From an uncultured Eubacteriales bacterium (GTDB lineage: Bacteria; Bacillota; Clostridia; Peptostreptococcales; Anaerovoracaceae): a stretch of DNA of 6,689 nt. Below the pieces are notes generated by a model. It saw nothing but the letters and a program-made list of their open reading frames with translations, did no database searches and was not told the origin of the DNA. Every line of letters begins with the position of its first letter. Positions within the stretch are counted from its first letter, which is position 1. The stretch spans positions 1-6,689 of the forward strand of contig CADCOV010000069.1 of the NCBI GenBank assembly GCA_902803185.1, written 5' to 3'. Both the position numbers and the translations under genes were made by a program. Positions 1 to 6,369 of the stretch are shown in pieces.

Positions 1-302
1 AAGACATTGGAAGGACGATCCTTATCCTTGAAGACGCGGTTCGACTCGCTGTATTCGCTGCTGCTCTTGATGACGACCCTGTAATTGAGACCCGTCACCT
101 TCTGGAAACTGCCTTCGATCATGTGAAGATAACGCTTCAGGATGTTCGTGTAGAAATCCTTCGGCGTCTCCAGATAGGCGATCGGCGGGTTGTCGTTGAT
201 CTCCCGCACGACGATGGTCTTAAAAAAGGTCTTGAAGGAGGCGGACGTCAGCTGGGGCTGAAGATCCTCCATCACCTTGCTCCAAAGTTCTGTGTTGTTC
301 AT
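1..302 (-). CDS. dnaA: Chromosomal replication initiator protein DnaA, N-terminal part (truncated by window edge)
   Basis: DnaA is the ATP-dependent initiator that binds DnaA boxes at oriC and opens the origin. Read on the minus strand from the ATG at 302-300, this gives about 100 residues beginning MNNTELWSKVMEDLQPQL, followed by a segment with SFKTFFKTI and TPKDFYTNILKRYL. This is the pattern of DnaA domain I, which binds helicase and regulators. The last visible residues are polar (SSSEYSESNR, KDKDRPSN) and look like the start of the flexible domain II linker. The AAA+ and DNA-binding domains lie outside the window. The start is supported by an AAGGAG Shine-Dalgarno site (ctcctt on the + strand, 311-316) 8 nt upstream. 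The common aromatic pair in SF.TWF reads FF here, a mild variation. The divergent position next to rpmH is the classical Firmicute arrangement and supports the call. Confidence 0.93.
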   Translation of the reverse strand, partial: MNNTELWSKVMEDLQPQLTSASFKTFFKTIVVREINDNPPIAYLETPKDFYTNILKRYLHMIEGSFQKVTGLNYRVVIKSSSEYSESNRVFKDKDRPSNV

Positions 303-332
303 CAAATGGGCTCCTTATATCGTACAAGAATC

Positions 333-361
333 ATTGTAATCAATAAGTTATCCTAAGACAA
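333..361 (-). promoter_or_regulatory. Predicted sigma-A promoter for dnaA
   Basis: On the minus strand, TTGTCT (356-361) is followed after exactly 17 bp by TACAAT (333-338). These match the -35 and -10 consensus at 4 of 6 and 5 of 6 positions. The -10 element ends 30 bp before the dnaA start codon, leaving a short leader that contains the AAGGAG ribosome site. A DnaA-like box overlaps the spacer. Confidence 0.6.
348..356 (+). promoter_or_regulatory. Possible weak DnaA box within the dnaA promoter
   Basis: TTATCCTAA matches the DnaA box at 7 of 9 positions, with the first six bases identical. It sits in the spacer of the predicted dnaA promoter and touches its -35 element, where bound DnaA would block transcription of its own gene. 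Autorepression of dnaA is known in several bacteria; that it works through this site is inference. Confidence 0.4.
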
Positions 362-401
362 GAGGAAAAGAAGAAAGTTGAAAAATACTTTATACCACGG
401 C

Positions 402-410
402 TTATCCACA
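402..410 (+). promoter_or_regulatory. DnaA box, perfect consensus TTATCCACA
   Basis: The 9-mer TTATCCACA is an exact match to the consensus high-affinity DnaA box. It lies in the AT-rich dnaA-rpmH spacer and is paired with an identical box on the other strand at 414-422. Confidence 0.88.
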
Positions 411-413
411 GGG

Positions 414-422
414 TGTGGATAA
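414..422 (-). promoter_or_regulatory. DnaA box, perfect consensus, inverted
   Basis: TGTGGATAA on the + strand is TTATCCACA on the minus strand. Only three bases (GGG, 411-413) separate it from the box at 402-410, so the pair forms a near-perfect palindrome. Two DnaA molecules bound here would face opposite ways. Confidence 0.88.
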
Positions 423-433
423 TTTTATCAAAG

Positions 434-442
434 TTTTCAACA
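434..442 (+). promoter_or_regulatory. Probable weaker DnaA box TTTTCAACA
   Basis: TTTTCAACA matches the DnaA box consensus at 7 of 9 positions. It lies 11 bp beyond the inverted pair and 12 bp before the -35 element of the rpmH promoter. A related 9-mer, TTTTCAACT, is found on the minus strand at 376-384 (6 of 9). Both are plausible low-affinity sites but could occur by chance in AT-rich DNA. Confidence 0.5.
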
Positions 443-454
443 GGTATTTTGCTA

Positions 455-483
455 TTGACACTTTTGCGGCCTCAATATAGAAT
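455..483 (+). promoter_or_regulatory. Predicted strong sigma-A promoter for rpmH and downstream genes
   Basis: A perfect -35 element TTGACA (455-460) is followed after 17 bp by TAGAAT (478-483), a 5 of 6 match to TATAAT. Transcription would start near 490, giving a leader of roughly 60 nt before rpmH. It is the only clear promoter seen ahead of rpmH, rnpA, yidD, yidC and jag, and it probably drives all five. The DnaA boxes lie just upstream, so replication initiation and this operon could influence each other. Confidence 0.8.
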
Positions 484-492
484 AAAAGAGTG

Positions 493-518
493 TGTGCCCT
501 TGGAATTTAGAAGGCACA
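493..518 (+). other. Hairpin in the rpmH mRNA leader
   Basis: TGTGCC (493-498) is exactly complementary to GGCACA (513-518), with a 14-nt loop; the pairing can extend by two A-T pairs past a bulged C. It begins at about the predicted transcription start and ends 15 nt before the GAGGAGG ribosome site. It has no T-run, so it is not a terminator. A 5' stem of this kind may stabilise the mRNA; a regulatory role is speculation. Confidence 0.4.
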
Positions 519-549
519 GAAGAAATTTACAAAGAGGAGGTAAATCGCA

Positions 550-684
550 ATGAAACAGACATTTCAGCCGAAGAACCGGCAGAGAATGAAGGAGCACGGC
601 TTCAGAAAGAGAATGGCCACCAAGAATGGCAGAAACGTTCTCAAGAGAAGAAGAGCGAAGGGCAGAAAGAGCCTGACCGCTTAG
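550..684 (+). CDS. rpmH: 50S ribosomal protein L34 (bL34)
   Basis: bL34 is a small, very basic protein of the large ribosomal subunit that packs against 23S rRNA. The ATG at 550 opens a 44-residue protein beginning [18 protein letters not shown] and ending in [12 protein letters not shown]. It has the family's usual length and layout: TFQP near the start, HGFRKRM in the middle, TKNGR, and a basic C-terminus. A strong GAGGAGG Shine-Dalgarno site (534-540) lies 9 nt upstream. The gene is first in the operon and directly faces dnaA across the origin spacer, as in most Firmicutes. A longer reading frame in another phase covers the same bases (492-746) and is a shadow. Arginine is coded mostly by AGA, consistent with a highly expressed gene in this genome. 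Confidence 0.97.
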   Translation: MKQTFQPKNRQRMKEHGFRKRMATKNGRNVLKRRRAKGRKSLTA

Positions 685-693
685 TGTGTTTTG

Positions 694-1047
694 ATGTTAA
701 GGCCGAATGTATTGAGAAAAAAAACCGACTTCGACTCCCTTTATAATAAAGGTAAGTCCGTCGGTGACAGATACGTGGTACTCTTCTACAGGAAGAACAG
801 TCTGCCTTACAACAGAACAGCCTTCCTCGCCAGCAAGAAGGTGGGGAACAGCGTGTGCCGCAACCGGGCCAGAAGGCTGATGCGCGAGGCGTACAGGACC
901 CTCGCCGAGCAGTGCGGCACCGGCTACGATCTCGTGATCATAGCCAGAAATACCATCAACGGCAGGAAGTGCCAGGAGGTGACCCGTTCCCTCCGTTCGG
1001 CGCTCAAGAGGACCGGGGTGATCAGAAAAGATGAGGTACATCGGTAA
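694..1047 (+). CDS. rnpA: Ribonuclease P protein component
   Basis: RnpA is the protein subunit of RNase P. It assists the catalytic RNA in cutting 5' leaders from precursor tRNAs. The 117-residue product has the family's usual length. [17 protein letters not shown] is at residues 7-23, ASKKVGN at 46-52, and the RNR signature ([14 protein letters not shown]) at 55-68, which contacts the [11 protein letters not shown], a typical core strand, lies at 78-85. I chose the ATG at 694; the TTG directly before it at 691 would add one residue. There is no good Shine-Dalgarno site upstream, and the start lies 9 nt after the rpmH stop, so translational coupling to rpmH is likely. A TTG at 712, preceded by AAGG, is a weaker alternative, but it would remove residues that family members usually have. 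The 3' end overlaps yidD by 17 nt. Confidence 0.95.
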   Translation: MLRPNVLRKKTDFDSLYNKGKSVGDRYVVLFYRKNSLPYNRTAFLASKKVGNSVCRNRARRLMREAYRTLAEQCGTGYDLVIIARNTINGRKCQEVTRSLRSALKRTGVIRKDEVHR

Positions 1048-1261
1048 GTTTGTCAGTTTCATCATGATCAAACTGATCAGATTCTATCAGGTCTTTATTT
1101 CGCCTTTGACACCCGGCGTATGCCGTTACACACCGACCTGTTCGGCCTATTTCATCGAAGCGCTTCAGAAATACGGTCCGATCAAGGGCAGCTATCTAGG
1201 CATTAAACGAATTTTGAGATGTCATCCGTGGCACCCGGGCGGCTACGATCCGGTGCCCTGA
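1031..1261 (+). CDS. yidD: Membrane protein insertion efficiency factor YidD
   Basis: YidD is a small membrane-associated protein that assists YidC-dependent insertion of inner-membrane proteins. The 76-residue product shows the family hallmarks: [11 protein letters not shown] (16-26), [19 protein letters not shown] (31-49), [17 protein letters not shown] (51-67) and the terminal GGYDPVP (70-76). The three conserved cysteines are at 31, 37 and 64. The first 15 or so residues form a basic, amphipathic start that probably lies on the membrane. The ATG at 1031 is inside the end of rnpA (17-nt overlap). GGTGATC at 1017-1023, which fits the 3' half of an extended Shine-Dalgarno, lies 7 nt upstream. 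An internal ATG at 1064 would also give a YidD-like protein but has no ribosome site. yidC follows 24 nt downstream. Confidence 0.95.
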   Translation: MRYIGKFVSFIMIKLIRFYQVFISPLTPGVCRYTPTCSAYFIEALQKYGPIKGSYLGIKRILRCHPWHPGGYDPVP

Positions 1262-1285
1262 CACTCAGAATCACGGAGGATTTCA

Positions 1286-1993
1286 ATGTGGTCCCTATTA
1301 GCACAACCATTTGGATATCTGCTGTCATTCTTTTATAACATCACCGGCCACTATTGGGCTGCGATCATCATCCTTTCCGTCATCATCCGTGTGGCGATGT
1401 ATCCGCTCTTCAAGAAGCAGATCCTCTCCACCGCGGGCATGGCCAACATGCAGGGAAAGGTCAAGGACATCCAGCAGAAGTATGCCAATGACAGAGAAAC
1501 GATGAACGAGAAGATGCAGGAGCTGTATCAGGAGGAGGGCTTCAACCCGACCGCCGGATGCCTGCCGATGATCATCCAGATGATCGTCATCTCCGGTCTG
1601 TTCATCCTGCTCAGATATCCACTCCGGTACATCAGCGACGAAAGCATGGTCTTTGCTGTCCATGAATCCTTCCTGTGGATCAAGGACATGAGCCAGCCGG
1701 ATCTCTGGATCCTGCCGATCCTGTCCGGCATCGCCACCTTCCTCTCCTTCTCCATGCAGAACAGCATGAACGCGGGAGCGCAGGCGGGCGGCCTCAGCAC
1801 CAACATGATGAAGTACGTCTTCCCGCTGATGATCGTCTGGCTCGCCAGATCCTATCCGGCCGGCCTGGCCGTCTACTGGTTCATCAGCCAGTTCACGCAG
1901 ATCTTCTTCAACCTGAGGTTCAATAAGCTCAGGAAGGAGATCCAGGAGAACGGAGCCAAGACCAAGAAGAAGAAAAAGACCGCTGCAGCCTGA
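1286..1993 (+). CDS. yidC: Membrane protein insertase YidC/Oxa1 family (SpoIIIJ-like)
   Basis: YidC inserts and folds membrane proteins, alone or with the Sec translocon. The 235 residues match the short Gram-positive form, without the large periplasmic domain of Proteobacteria. An N-terminal amphipathic stretch (about 2-17) is followed by a first membrane segment (about 24-43) with the conserved Arg35 (SVIIRVAMYP), which forms the hydrophilic groove. A charged cytoplasmic helical hairpin spans about 52-85. Further membrane segments lie near 92-110 (after FNPTAGCLPM), 140-157, 174-188 and 191-208. The C-terminal tail is lysine-rich (KTKKKKK, 225-231), as expected for ribosome contact. There is no lipoprotein cysteine near the N-terminus, unlike Bacillus SpoIIIJ. 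CGGAGGA (1274-1280) lies 5 nt before the ATG. It sits between yidD and jag, its usual partners. Confidence 0.96.
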   Translation: MWSLLAQPFGYLLSFFYNITGHYWAAIIILSVIIRVAMYPLFKKQILSTAGMANMQGKVKDIQQKYANDRETMNEKMQELYQEEGFNPTAGCLPMIIQMIVISGLFILLRYPLRYISDESMVFAVHESFLWIKDMSQPDLWILPILSGIATFLSFSMQNSMNAGAQAGGLSTNMMKYVFPLMIVWLARSYPAGLAVYWFISQFTQIFFNLRFNKLRKEIQENGAKTKKKKKTAAA

Positions 1994-2035
1994 CGGCAGT
2001 CCGCAGCGGCGACCCACTCATTTGGAGGATAATAC

Positions 2036-3019
2036 ATGGACGTTTCAGAAAAATGGGGTGACAGCATCGAAATCGCGACCCAACTGGTGCTCGCGGATCT
2101 CGGTGCGACCCTCGACGAAGTAGAGATAGAAGTATTAGAACAGCCTTCAAAGGGATTTTTAGGATTCGGTGCCAAGCTGGCGCTGGTCCGTGGTACGAGA
2201 AAACCGAAAGAAAAACCGCTTCAGGAGGCGGCAGCCGCCGAGGCGCCGGCCCCTGTCCAGAAGAAGACCGCGGAAGAGATCAACGCGAAGTTCGACAAGG
2301 CGGCGGAGGAAGCCCAGAAGAGACGGGCTCTGGAACCGCAGGATCCGAGCGAGAAGCGTGAGCGCGAAGGCGGCCGTGGCAGAAGAGACGACCGCAGCCG
2401 TAACCGTGGCAGAAGAGAGGACCGCGGCGACAGACGCGGCAGCGACAGAAAGAGCGGCGGACGCAGAAACGACAGAAGGAACAACAAGCCTGAGAAGAGA
2501 GATTACGACAAGATCATCGGAGAATCCGAACCGATCATGCCGATCATCGATAAGGCAGCGCTGAGCGATATGCCGCAGGATCACCCGGCGATCGCCTTCC
2601 TGGAAGGCGTCGTTGCGGAGATGGGCCTTTCCATCACCGTCAAGGGCAAGACCGACGGCAAGGACCTGTTCATGGAGCTGGAGGGCAAGGACACCGGCAC
2701 CGTGATCGGCAAGCGCGGCGCTACCCTCGACGCGATCCAGTATCTCACGAGCCTGGTCGTCAACAAGGACGACGGCGAGTACATCAGAGTCGTCGTGGAC
2801 GCGGAAGAGTATCGTGCCAAGAGAGAAAAATCTCTTGAGAAGCTGGCGATGAGACTGGCGGACAAGGTCGTCAGATCCAGACGCAGCTTCAAACTCGAGC
2901 CGATGAACCCTTACGAGCGTAAGGTCATCCACGCCACGCTCCAGAAGGATGACCGCGTGGTCACCCGGAGCGAGGGTCAGGATCCTTACAGAAGGGTCAT
3001 CATTGAACTGACGAAATAG
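2036..3019 (+). CDS. jag: RNA-binding protein Jag/KhpB (EloR, SpoIIIJ-associated), with Jag-N, KH and R3H domains
   Basis: Jag/KhpB is a cytoplasmic RNA-binding protein. In streptococci it acts with KhpA in control of cell elongation, and its gene typically follows yidC. The 327-residue protein has a Jag-N domain (about 1-53) with the signature KGFLGFG (39-45) and then a long charged linker (about 55-160). Next come a KH domain (about 185-255) with the RNA-binding GKRG loop at 225-228 and an R3H domain (about 260-325) with NPYERKVIH at 291-299, where R295 and H299 form the R..xH pair. The linker is unusually rich in Arg, Gly and Asp and contains decapeptide quasi-repeats at about 114-143. GGAGG (2024-2028) lies 7 nt before the ATG. 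Arginine codons are mainly AGA, CGT and CGC, unlike the CGG/AGG of mnmE just downstream. Confidence 0.95.
   Translation: MDVSEKWGDSIEIATQLVLADLGATLDEVEIEVLEQPSKGFLGFGAKLALVRGTRKPKEKPLQEAAAAEAPAPVQKKTAEEINAKFDKAAEEAQKRRALEPQDPSEKREREGGRGRRDDRSRNRGRREDRGDRRGSDRKSGGRRNDRRNNKPEKRDYDKIIGESEPIMPIIDKAALSDMPQDHPAIAFLEGVVAEMGLSITVKGKTDGKDLFMELEGKDTGTVIGKRGATLDAIQYLTSLVVNKDDGEYIRVVVDAEEYRAKREKSLEKLAMRLADKVVRSRRSFKLEPMNPYERKVIHATLQKDDRVVTRSEGQDPYRRVIIELTK
2374..2433 (+). repeat. Degenerate 30-bp tandem repeat in the jag linker
   Basis: The 15-mer CCGTGGCAGAAGAGA occurs at 2374-2388 and again at 2404-2418, exactly 30 bp apart, with partly conserved sequence after each copy. In the protein this gives RGRRDDRSRN (114-123) followed by RGRREDRGDR (124-133), and a more diverged RGSDRKSGGR (134-143). 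The 30-bp period keeps the reading frame, so the number of copies may vary between strains. Confidence 0.7.
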
Positions 3020-3026
3020 TTGTTCG

Positions 3027-3056
3027 GAGCTGCCGCATGCCGGCAGCTCTTTGTCT
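3027..3056 (+). terminator. Probable intrinsic terminator between jag and mnmE
   Basis: GAGCTGCCG (3027-3035) is perfectly complementary to CGGCAGCTC (3041-3049), giving a 9-bp GC-rich stem with a 5-nt loop (CATGC). It is followed directly by TTTGTCT (3050-3056). The stem is strong but the T-run is interrupted, so termination may be partial and some transcripts could continue into mnmE. It starts 8 nt after the jag stop and overlaps no predicted coding sequence. Confidence 0.7.
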
Positions 3057-3071
3057 ATGGAGAAGTAAGCG

Positions 3072-4478
3072 ATGGAACAGGTCTTTGCAAACGCCTTCAG
3101 CGAGGAGACGATCGCGGCGATCGCGACCCCGGCGGGAGAAGGCGGCATCGGCATCATCCGCCTCAGCGGCCCGAAGGCCCCGGAGATCCTCGGGGCTGTC
3201 TTTCGCGCGCCCGCCGGCGGACAGAAGCTGCCGGAACCGAGGATGATGACCTACGGTTTCATCAGCGATCCGGTGGACGGGACCCTGATCGACGAGGTGC
3301 TGGCGGTCTATATGCCGGCGCCTAAGACCTATACGAAGGAAGACGTGGTGGAGATCCACTGCCACGGCGGCAGAGTGCCCCTGACCCGGGCGCTGGAGCT
3401 GGTCCTGAGGCAGGGCGCCAGGCTGGCGGAGCCGGGCGAGTTCACCAAACGGGCCTTCCTGAACGGCCGCATCGACCTGTCCCAGGCGGAGGCGGTGATG
3501 GACCTCATCGACGCCAGGACCACGGAGGCGGCGGACGCTGCCCTGGACCAGCTGCGGGGACGGTTCTCCGAGGAGATCGGCGCCCTCAGGCAGAAGGTCA
3601 CGGACATCCTGGTGGACCTCGCCGTCAACATCGACTACCCGGACGAGGACATCGAGGAGGTCACCTACCGGGACCTGATCGCGAGACTCAAGGCGGTCAA
3701 AGATGACATCACAGATCTTCTCTCCGGCGCGGAGGCGGGCAGGATCCTGAAGGAGGGCCTTGCGGTCGCCATCATCGGCGCGCCGAACGTGGGGAAATCC
3801 TCTTTGATGAACCGGCTCCTCAGGGAATCGAGGGCCATCGTGACGGAGATCCCGGGCACGACCCGGGACACCATCGAGGAATTCGCCAATCTCAAGGGCG
3901 TTCCGATCCGGCTGATCGACACCGCGGGCATCCGGGAGACCGGCGACCTGGTGGAGAGGATCGGCATCGACCGCTCCCGGAAGAGCATGGAGGAAGCGGA
4001 CCTCATCATCGCCATGCTGGATGTCTCCGCCTCCGATCCGGCCCAGACCGAGATCCTGGAGGGGCTGGACCGGCGGAAAATGCTGGTTTTGTTCAATAAG
4101 ACCGACCGGGGCCCTGCCCTTTCGGAGGAGGAGATGGAGCGGATCGCGGACGGCGCGCCGTACCTCGTGACCTCCATGCTGGACAGAGCCTCCGTCGACC
4201 GGGTGGAGGAGAAGATCCGGGACTTCGCCCTGGCGGAGGGAGAGCTCGGGAGCCGCAGGAACAGCAGGATCGTGACGAGCGTCCGGCACAAAGCCATGCT
4301 GGAGGAGGCAGCTTCCTCTTTGGAAGATGCGGTTCGCGCGGCGGAGAGCGGCGCACCCCTCGAGATCGTGGACATCGACGTGGAGAACGTCTACCGCGCC
4401 CTCGGTTTCATCACCGGAGATTCCGTGCAGAGCGACGTGATCGACGAGGTCTTCAGCCGCTTCTGCCTTGGAAAATGA
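3072..4478 (+). CDS. mnmE: tRNA uridine-5-carboxymethylaminomethyl modification GTPase MnmE
   Basis: MnmE (TrmE, ThdF) is a dimerising GTPase. Together with MnmG it installs the (carboxymethyl)aminomethyl group on carbon 5 of the wobble uridine of certain tRNAs, using a folate-derived one-carbon unit. The 468 residues have the family's usual length. The N-terminal folate-binding domain starts with [21 protein letters not shown] (about 13-33). HCHGG is at 96-100, and the long conserved stretch [20 protein letters not shown] is at 120-139. The inserted G domain shows the P-loop GAPNVGKS (236-243), GTTRD (262-266), DTAGIRE (283-289) with Glu289 in the catalytic position, and NKTD (342-345). The C-terminus is FCLGK, carrying the conserved Cys465 in the C-[IL]-G-K tail. 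GGAG (3059-3062) precedes the ATG by 9 nt. The Arg codons are mostly CGG, AGG and CGC. Confidence 0.97.
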   Translation: MEQVFANAFSEETIAAIATPAGEGGIGIIRLSGPKAPEILGAVFRAPAGGQKLPEPRMMTYGFISDPVDGTLIDEVLAVYMPAPKTYTKEDVVEIHCHGGRVPLTRALELVLRQGARLAEPGEFTKRAFLNGRIDLSQAEAVMDLIDARTTEAADAALDQLRGRFSEEIGALRQKVTDILVDLAVNIDYPDEDIEEVTYRDLIARLKAVKDDITDLLSGAEAGRILKEGLAVAIIGAPNVGKSSLMNRLLRESRAIVTEIPGTTRDTIEEFANLKGVPIRLIDTAGIRETGDLVERIGIDRSRKSMEEADLIIAMLDVSASDPAQTEILEGLDRRKMLVLFNKTDRGPALSEEEMERIADGAPYLVTSMLDRASVDRVEEKIRDFALAEGELGSRRNSRIVTSVRHKAMLEEAASSLEDAVRAAESGAPLEIVDIDVENVYRALGFITGDSVQSDVIDEVFSRFCLGK

Positions 4479-4488
4479 GGAATATCGG

Positions 4489-6369
4489 ATGGATACGTAT
4501 TTGATGGGAGACTACGACATCATCGTCATCGGCGCCGGACACGCGGGGTGCGAGGCGGCATTGGCCGCCGCCCGCATGGGGAGCCGGACTTTGATGTTCT
4601 CGATCAATCTGGAAGCGATCGCCATGATGCCCTGCAACCCGTCGATCGGCGGCACCGGCAAGGGCCACCTGGTCCGGGAGATCGACGCCCTGGGCGGGGA
4701 GATGGGGATCAACATCGACAAGACCTTCATCCAGAGCCGCATGCTGAACACGGCGAAGGGACCGGCGGTCCACTCTTTGCGTGCCCAGGCGGACAAGCGC
4801 CTCTACCATCAGGAGATGAAGAAGACCATCGAGAAGGAGCCGCTTCTGGACATGAAGCAGGCGGAGGTGGTGGAGGTCCTGACGGAGGACGGCAGGGTCA
4901 CGGGCGTCATGACCCGCACCCATGCGGTGTACACCTGCAAAGCCCTCATCATCGCCACCGGCACCTTCCTGAAGGGCAAGGTCTTCATCGGTGACAGCGC
5001 CTTCGCCAGCGGGCCGAACGGCCTGGCGCCGGCCAACGAGCTGTCCGCGAGCCTGGAGAAGATCGGCTTCAAGCTGCGCCGGTTCAAGACCGGGACCCCG
5101 GCGAGGGCCCTGGCCTCCACCTTCGACTATACCGCGATGACGGAGCAGAAGGGCGACGAGGAGATCGTCCCGTTCTCCTTCCTGAACGATCATCTGGAGA
5201 AGGAGCAGATCTCCTGCTGGCTCACCTACACCAACGAGCGGACCCACGATATCATCCGCAGGAACTTCCACCGGTCGGCCCTCTTCGGCGGCCAGATCGA
5301 GGGGATCGGCCCGCGGTACTGCCCGTCCATCGAGGACAAAGTCCACCGCTTCGCCGACAAGGAGCGGCACCAGCTCTTCATCGAGCCGGAGGGACTGGAC
5401 ACAGAGGAGATGTACATCCAGGGGATGAGCTCCAGCCTGCCGGAGGACGTGCAGCGGGATTTCTACCACACCATCGCGGGACTGGAGAACATCACCATCA
5501 CCCGGCCGGCCTACGCCATCGAGTACGACTGCATCGATCCGCTGGAGCTGAAGCCGAACCTGGAGAGCCGGGCGGTCAAAGGCATCTTCTGCGCCGGCCA
5601 GTTCAACGGCAGCTCCGGCTACGAGGAGGCGGCCGCCCAGGGATTGATGGCGGGAATCAACGCACATTTGGCAATAAATGGTGAAAAACCGTTCATTCTC
5701 GGAAGAAACGAGGCTTATATTGGCGTTCTCATCGACGATCTCGTGACCAAAGGTACCAATGAGCCTTACAGGATCATGACCAGCAGAGCGGAATACAGGC
5801 TCCTTCTGCGCCAGGACAACGCGGATGACCGCCTTACCGCAAAAAGTTTTGCACTTGGGTTGGCCACCAAAGAGCGCTACGAGCGGTCCCTGGAGAAGCA
5901 GCGGGCCGTGGCAGCGGAGCGGGAGCGGTTAGAGAAGACTACCTTCTCACCGGAGGAGATCAACGGCTTCCTGGAGAGGAAGGGGAGCGCCCCGGTCCAG
6001 AACCGGGTCTCCCTGGCGGAGCTTCTCCGCCGGCCGGAGCTCAGCTACGATGCCCTCGCGGAGGTGGATCCGGACAGGCCTGAACTGTCGCCCCACGCCA
6101 GGGCGGAGATCGCGGTGGAGATCAAGTACGAGGGCTATATCAAGAAGCAGATCGCCCAGGTCGAGAAGTTCAGAAAGCTTGAAAACAGAACGCTTTCAGA
6201 GGATATCGACTACCTCGGGATCGAGGGCTTAAGGATCGAGGCGGCCCAGAAGCTGGACCGGATCCGGCCGCTCTCCCTGGGGCAGGCATCCCGGATCTCC
6301 GGCGTGTCCCCGGCGGACATCAACGTGCTGGTGATCTGGTTGGAGAAGAAGAAGAGGGCTGAGAGATGA
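4489..6369 (+). CDS. mnmG: tRNA uridine-5-carboxymethylaminomethyl modification enzyme MnmG (GidA), FAD-dependent
   Basis: MnmG is the FAD-binding partner of MnmE in the wobble-uridine modification complex. From the ATG at 4489 the protein is 626 residues, normal for the family. The FAD dinucleotide fold GAGHAG is at 15-20. [13 protein letters not shown] at 48-60 contains Cys49, and RYCPSIEDK at 276-284 contains Cys278; both correspond to the family's conserved cysteines. Signature stretches are [16 protein letters not shown] (91-106), [10 protein letters not shown] (197-206), [19 protein letters not shown] (367-385) and [18 protein letters not shown] (432-449). The C-terminal helical domain that binds MnmE and tRNA includes KYEGYIKKQ (546-554). 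GAGG (4477-4480) lies 8 nt upstream and overlaps the mnmE stop, which supports this start over the TTG at 4468. The gene ends in an ATGA overlap with rsmG. Codons at about 5641-5880 are locally AT-richer. Confidence 0.97.
   Translation: MDTYLMGDYDIIVIGAGHAGCEAALAAARMGSRTLMFSINLEAIAMMPCNPSIGGTGKGHLVREIDALGGEMGINIDKTFIQSRMLNTAKGPAVHSLRAQADKRLYHQEMKKTIEKEPLLDMKQAEVVEVLTEDGRVTGVMTRTHAVYTCKALIIATGTFLKGKVFIGDSAFASGPNGLAPANELSASLEKIGFKLRRFKTGTPARALASTFDYTAMTEQKGDEEIVPFSFLNDHLEKEQISCWLTYTNERTHDIIRRNFHRSALFGGQIEGIGPRYCPSIEDKVHRFADKERHQLFIEPEGLDTEEMYIQGMSSSLPEDVQRDFYHTIAGLENITITRPAYAIEYDCIDPLELKPNLESRAVKGIFCAGQFNGSSGYEEAAAQGLMAGINAHLAINGEKPFILGRNEAYIGVLIDDLVTKGTNEPYRIMTSRAEYRLLLRQDNADDRLTAKSFALGLATKERYERSLEKQRAVAAERERLEKTTFSPEEINGFLERKGSAPVQNRVSLAELLRRPELSYDALAEVDPDRPELSPHARAEIAVEIKYEGYIKKQIAQVEKFRKLENRTLSEDIDYLGIEGLRIEAAQKLDRIRPLSLGQASRISGVSPADINVLVIWLEKKKRAER

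Larger units (their letters stand above)
303..549. other. oriC: dnaA-rpmH intergenic region, probable part of the chromosomal origin (oriC)
   Basis: This spacer between divergent dnaA and rpmH is strikingly AT-rich: by hand count 301-480 is about 34% GC, against clearly GC-rich flanking genes. It contains two perfect consensus DnaA boxes in inverted orientation, several near-consensus boxes, and a promoter for each gene. In Firmicutes such as Bacillus subtilis the origin is bipartite, with box clusters on both sides of dnaA, so this may be only one of the two parts. The other would lie between dnaA and dnaN, outside the window. The purine-rich and AT-rich run around 362-395 is a candidate unwinding region, but I cannot place the unwinding site with confidence. 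No gene is seen in the spacer. Confidence 0.75.

Noticed and set aside
123..356. Small + strand frame opposite the dnaA start
   Set aside because: It is antisense to the DnaA domain I coding sequence and runs into the origin spacer; no ribosome site is seen.
492..746. Frame overlapping rpmH in another phase
   Set aside because: It has no good start context and covers rpmH, whose 44-residue product is an unmistakable L34. It is a shadow.
1980..2009. Inverted repeat CCGCTGC/GCAGCGG around the yidC stop codon as a terminator
   Set aside because: The stem is only 7 bp with a 16-nt loop, and no T-run follows. It probably does not terminate transcription; jag continues 27 nt later.
2159..3157. 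Open frame on the minus strand opposite jag
   Set aside because: It is antisense to the KH-R3H protein and covers the jag-mnmE spacer and hairpin. Its composition is a mirror of the repeat linker, and no family is recognised.
3000..4289. Long open frame on the minus strand opposite mnmE
   Set aside because: It lies antisense to a complete, motif-perfect mnmE in GC-rich DNA, where stop codons are rare. It shows no recognisable protein family and a low-complexity, Arg/Asp/Leu-rich composition.
4468..4488. TTG start giving a longer MnmG by seven residues
   Set aside because: The ATG at 4489 has GAGG 8 nt upstream and gives the usual N-terminus. The TTG lies inside the end of mnmE and has no ribosome site.
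4453..5667. Long open frame on the minus strand opposite mnmG
   Set aside because: It is a shadow of the conserved mnmG coding sequence, with the same GC-driven lack of stops and no recognisable domain. It ends where the sense gene becomes AT-richer.
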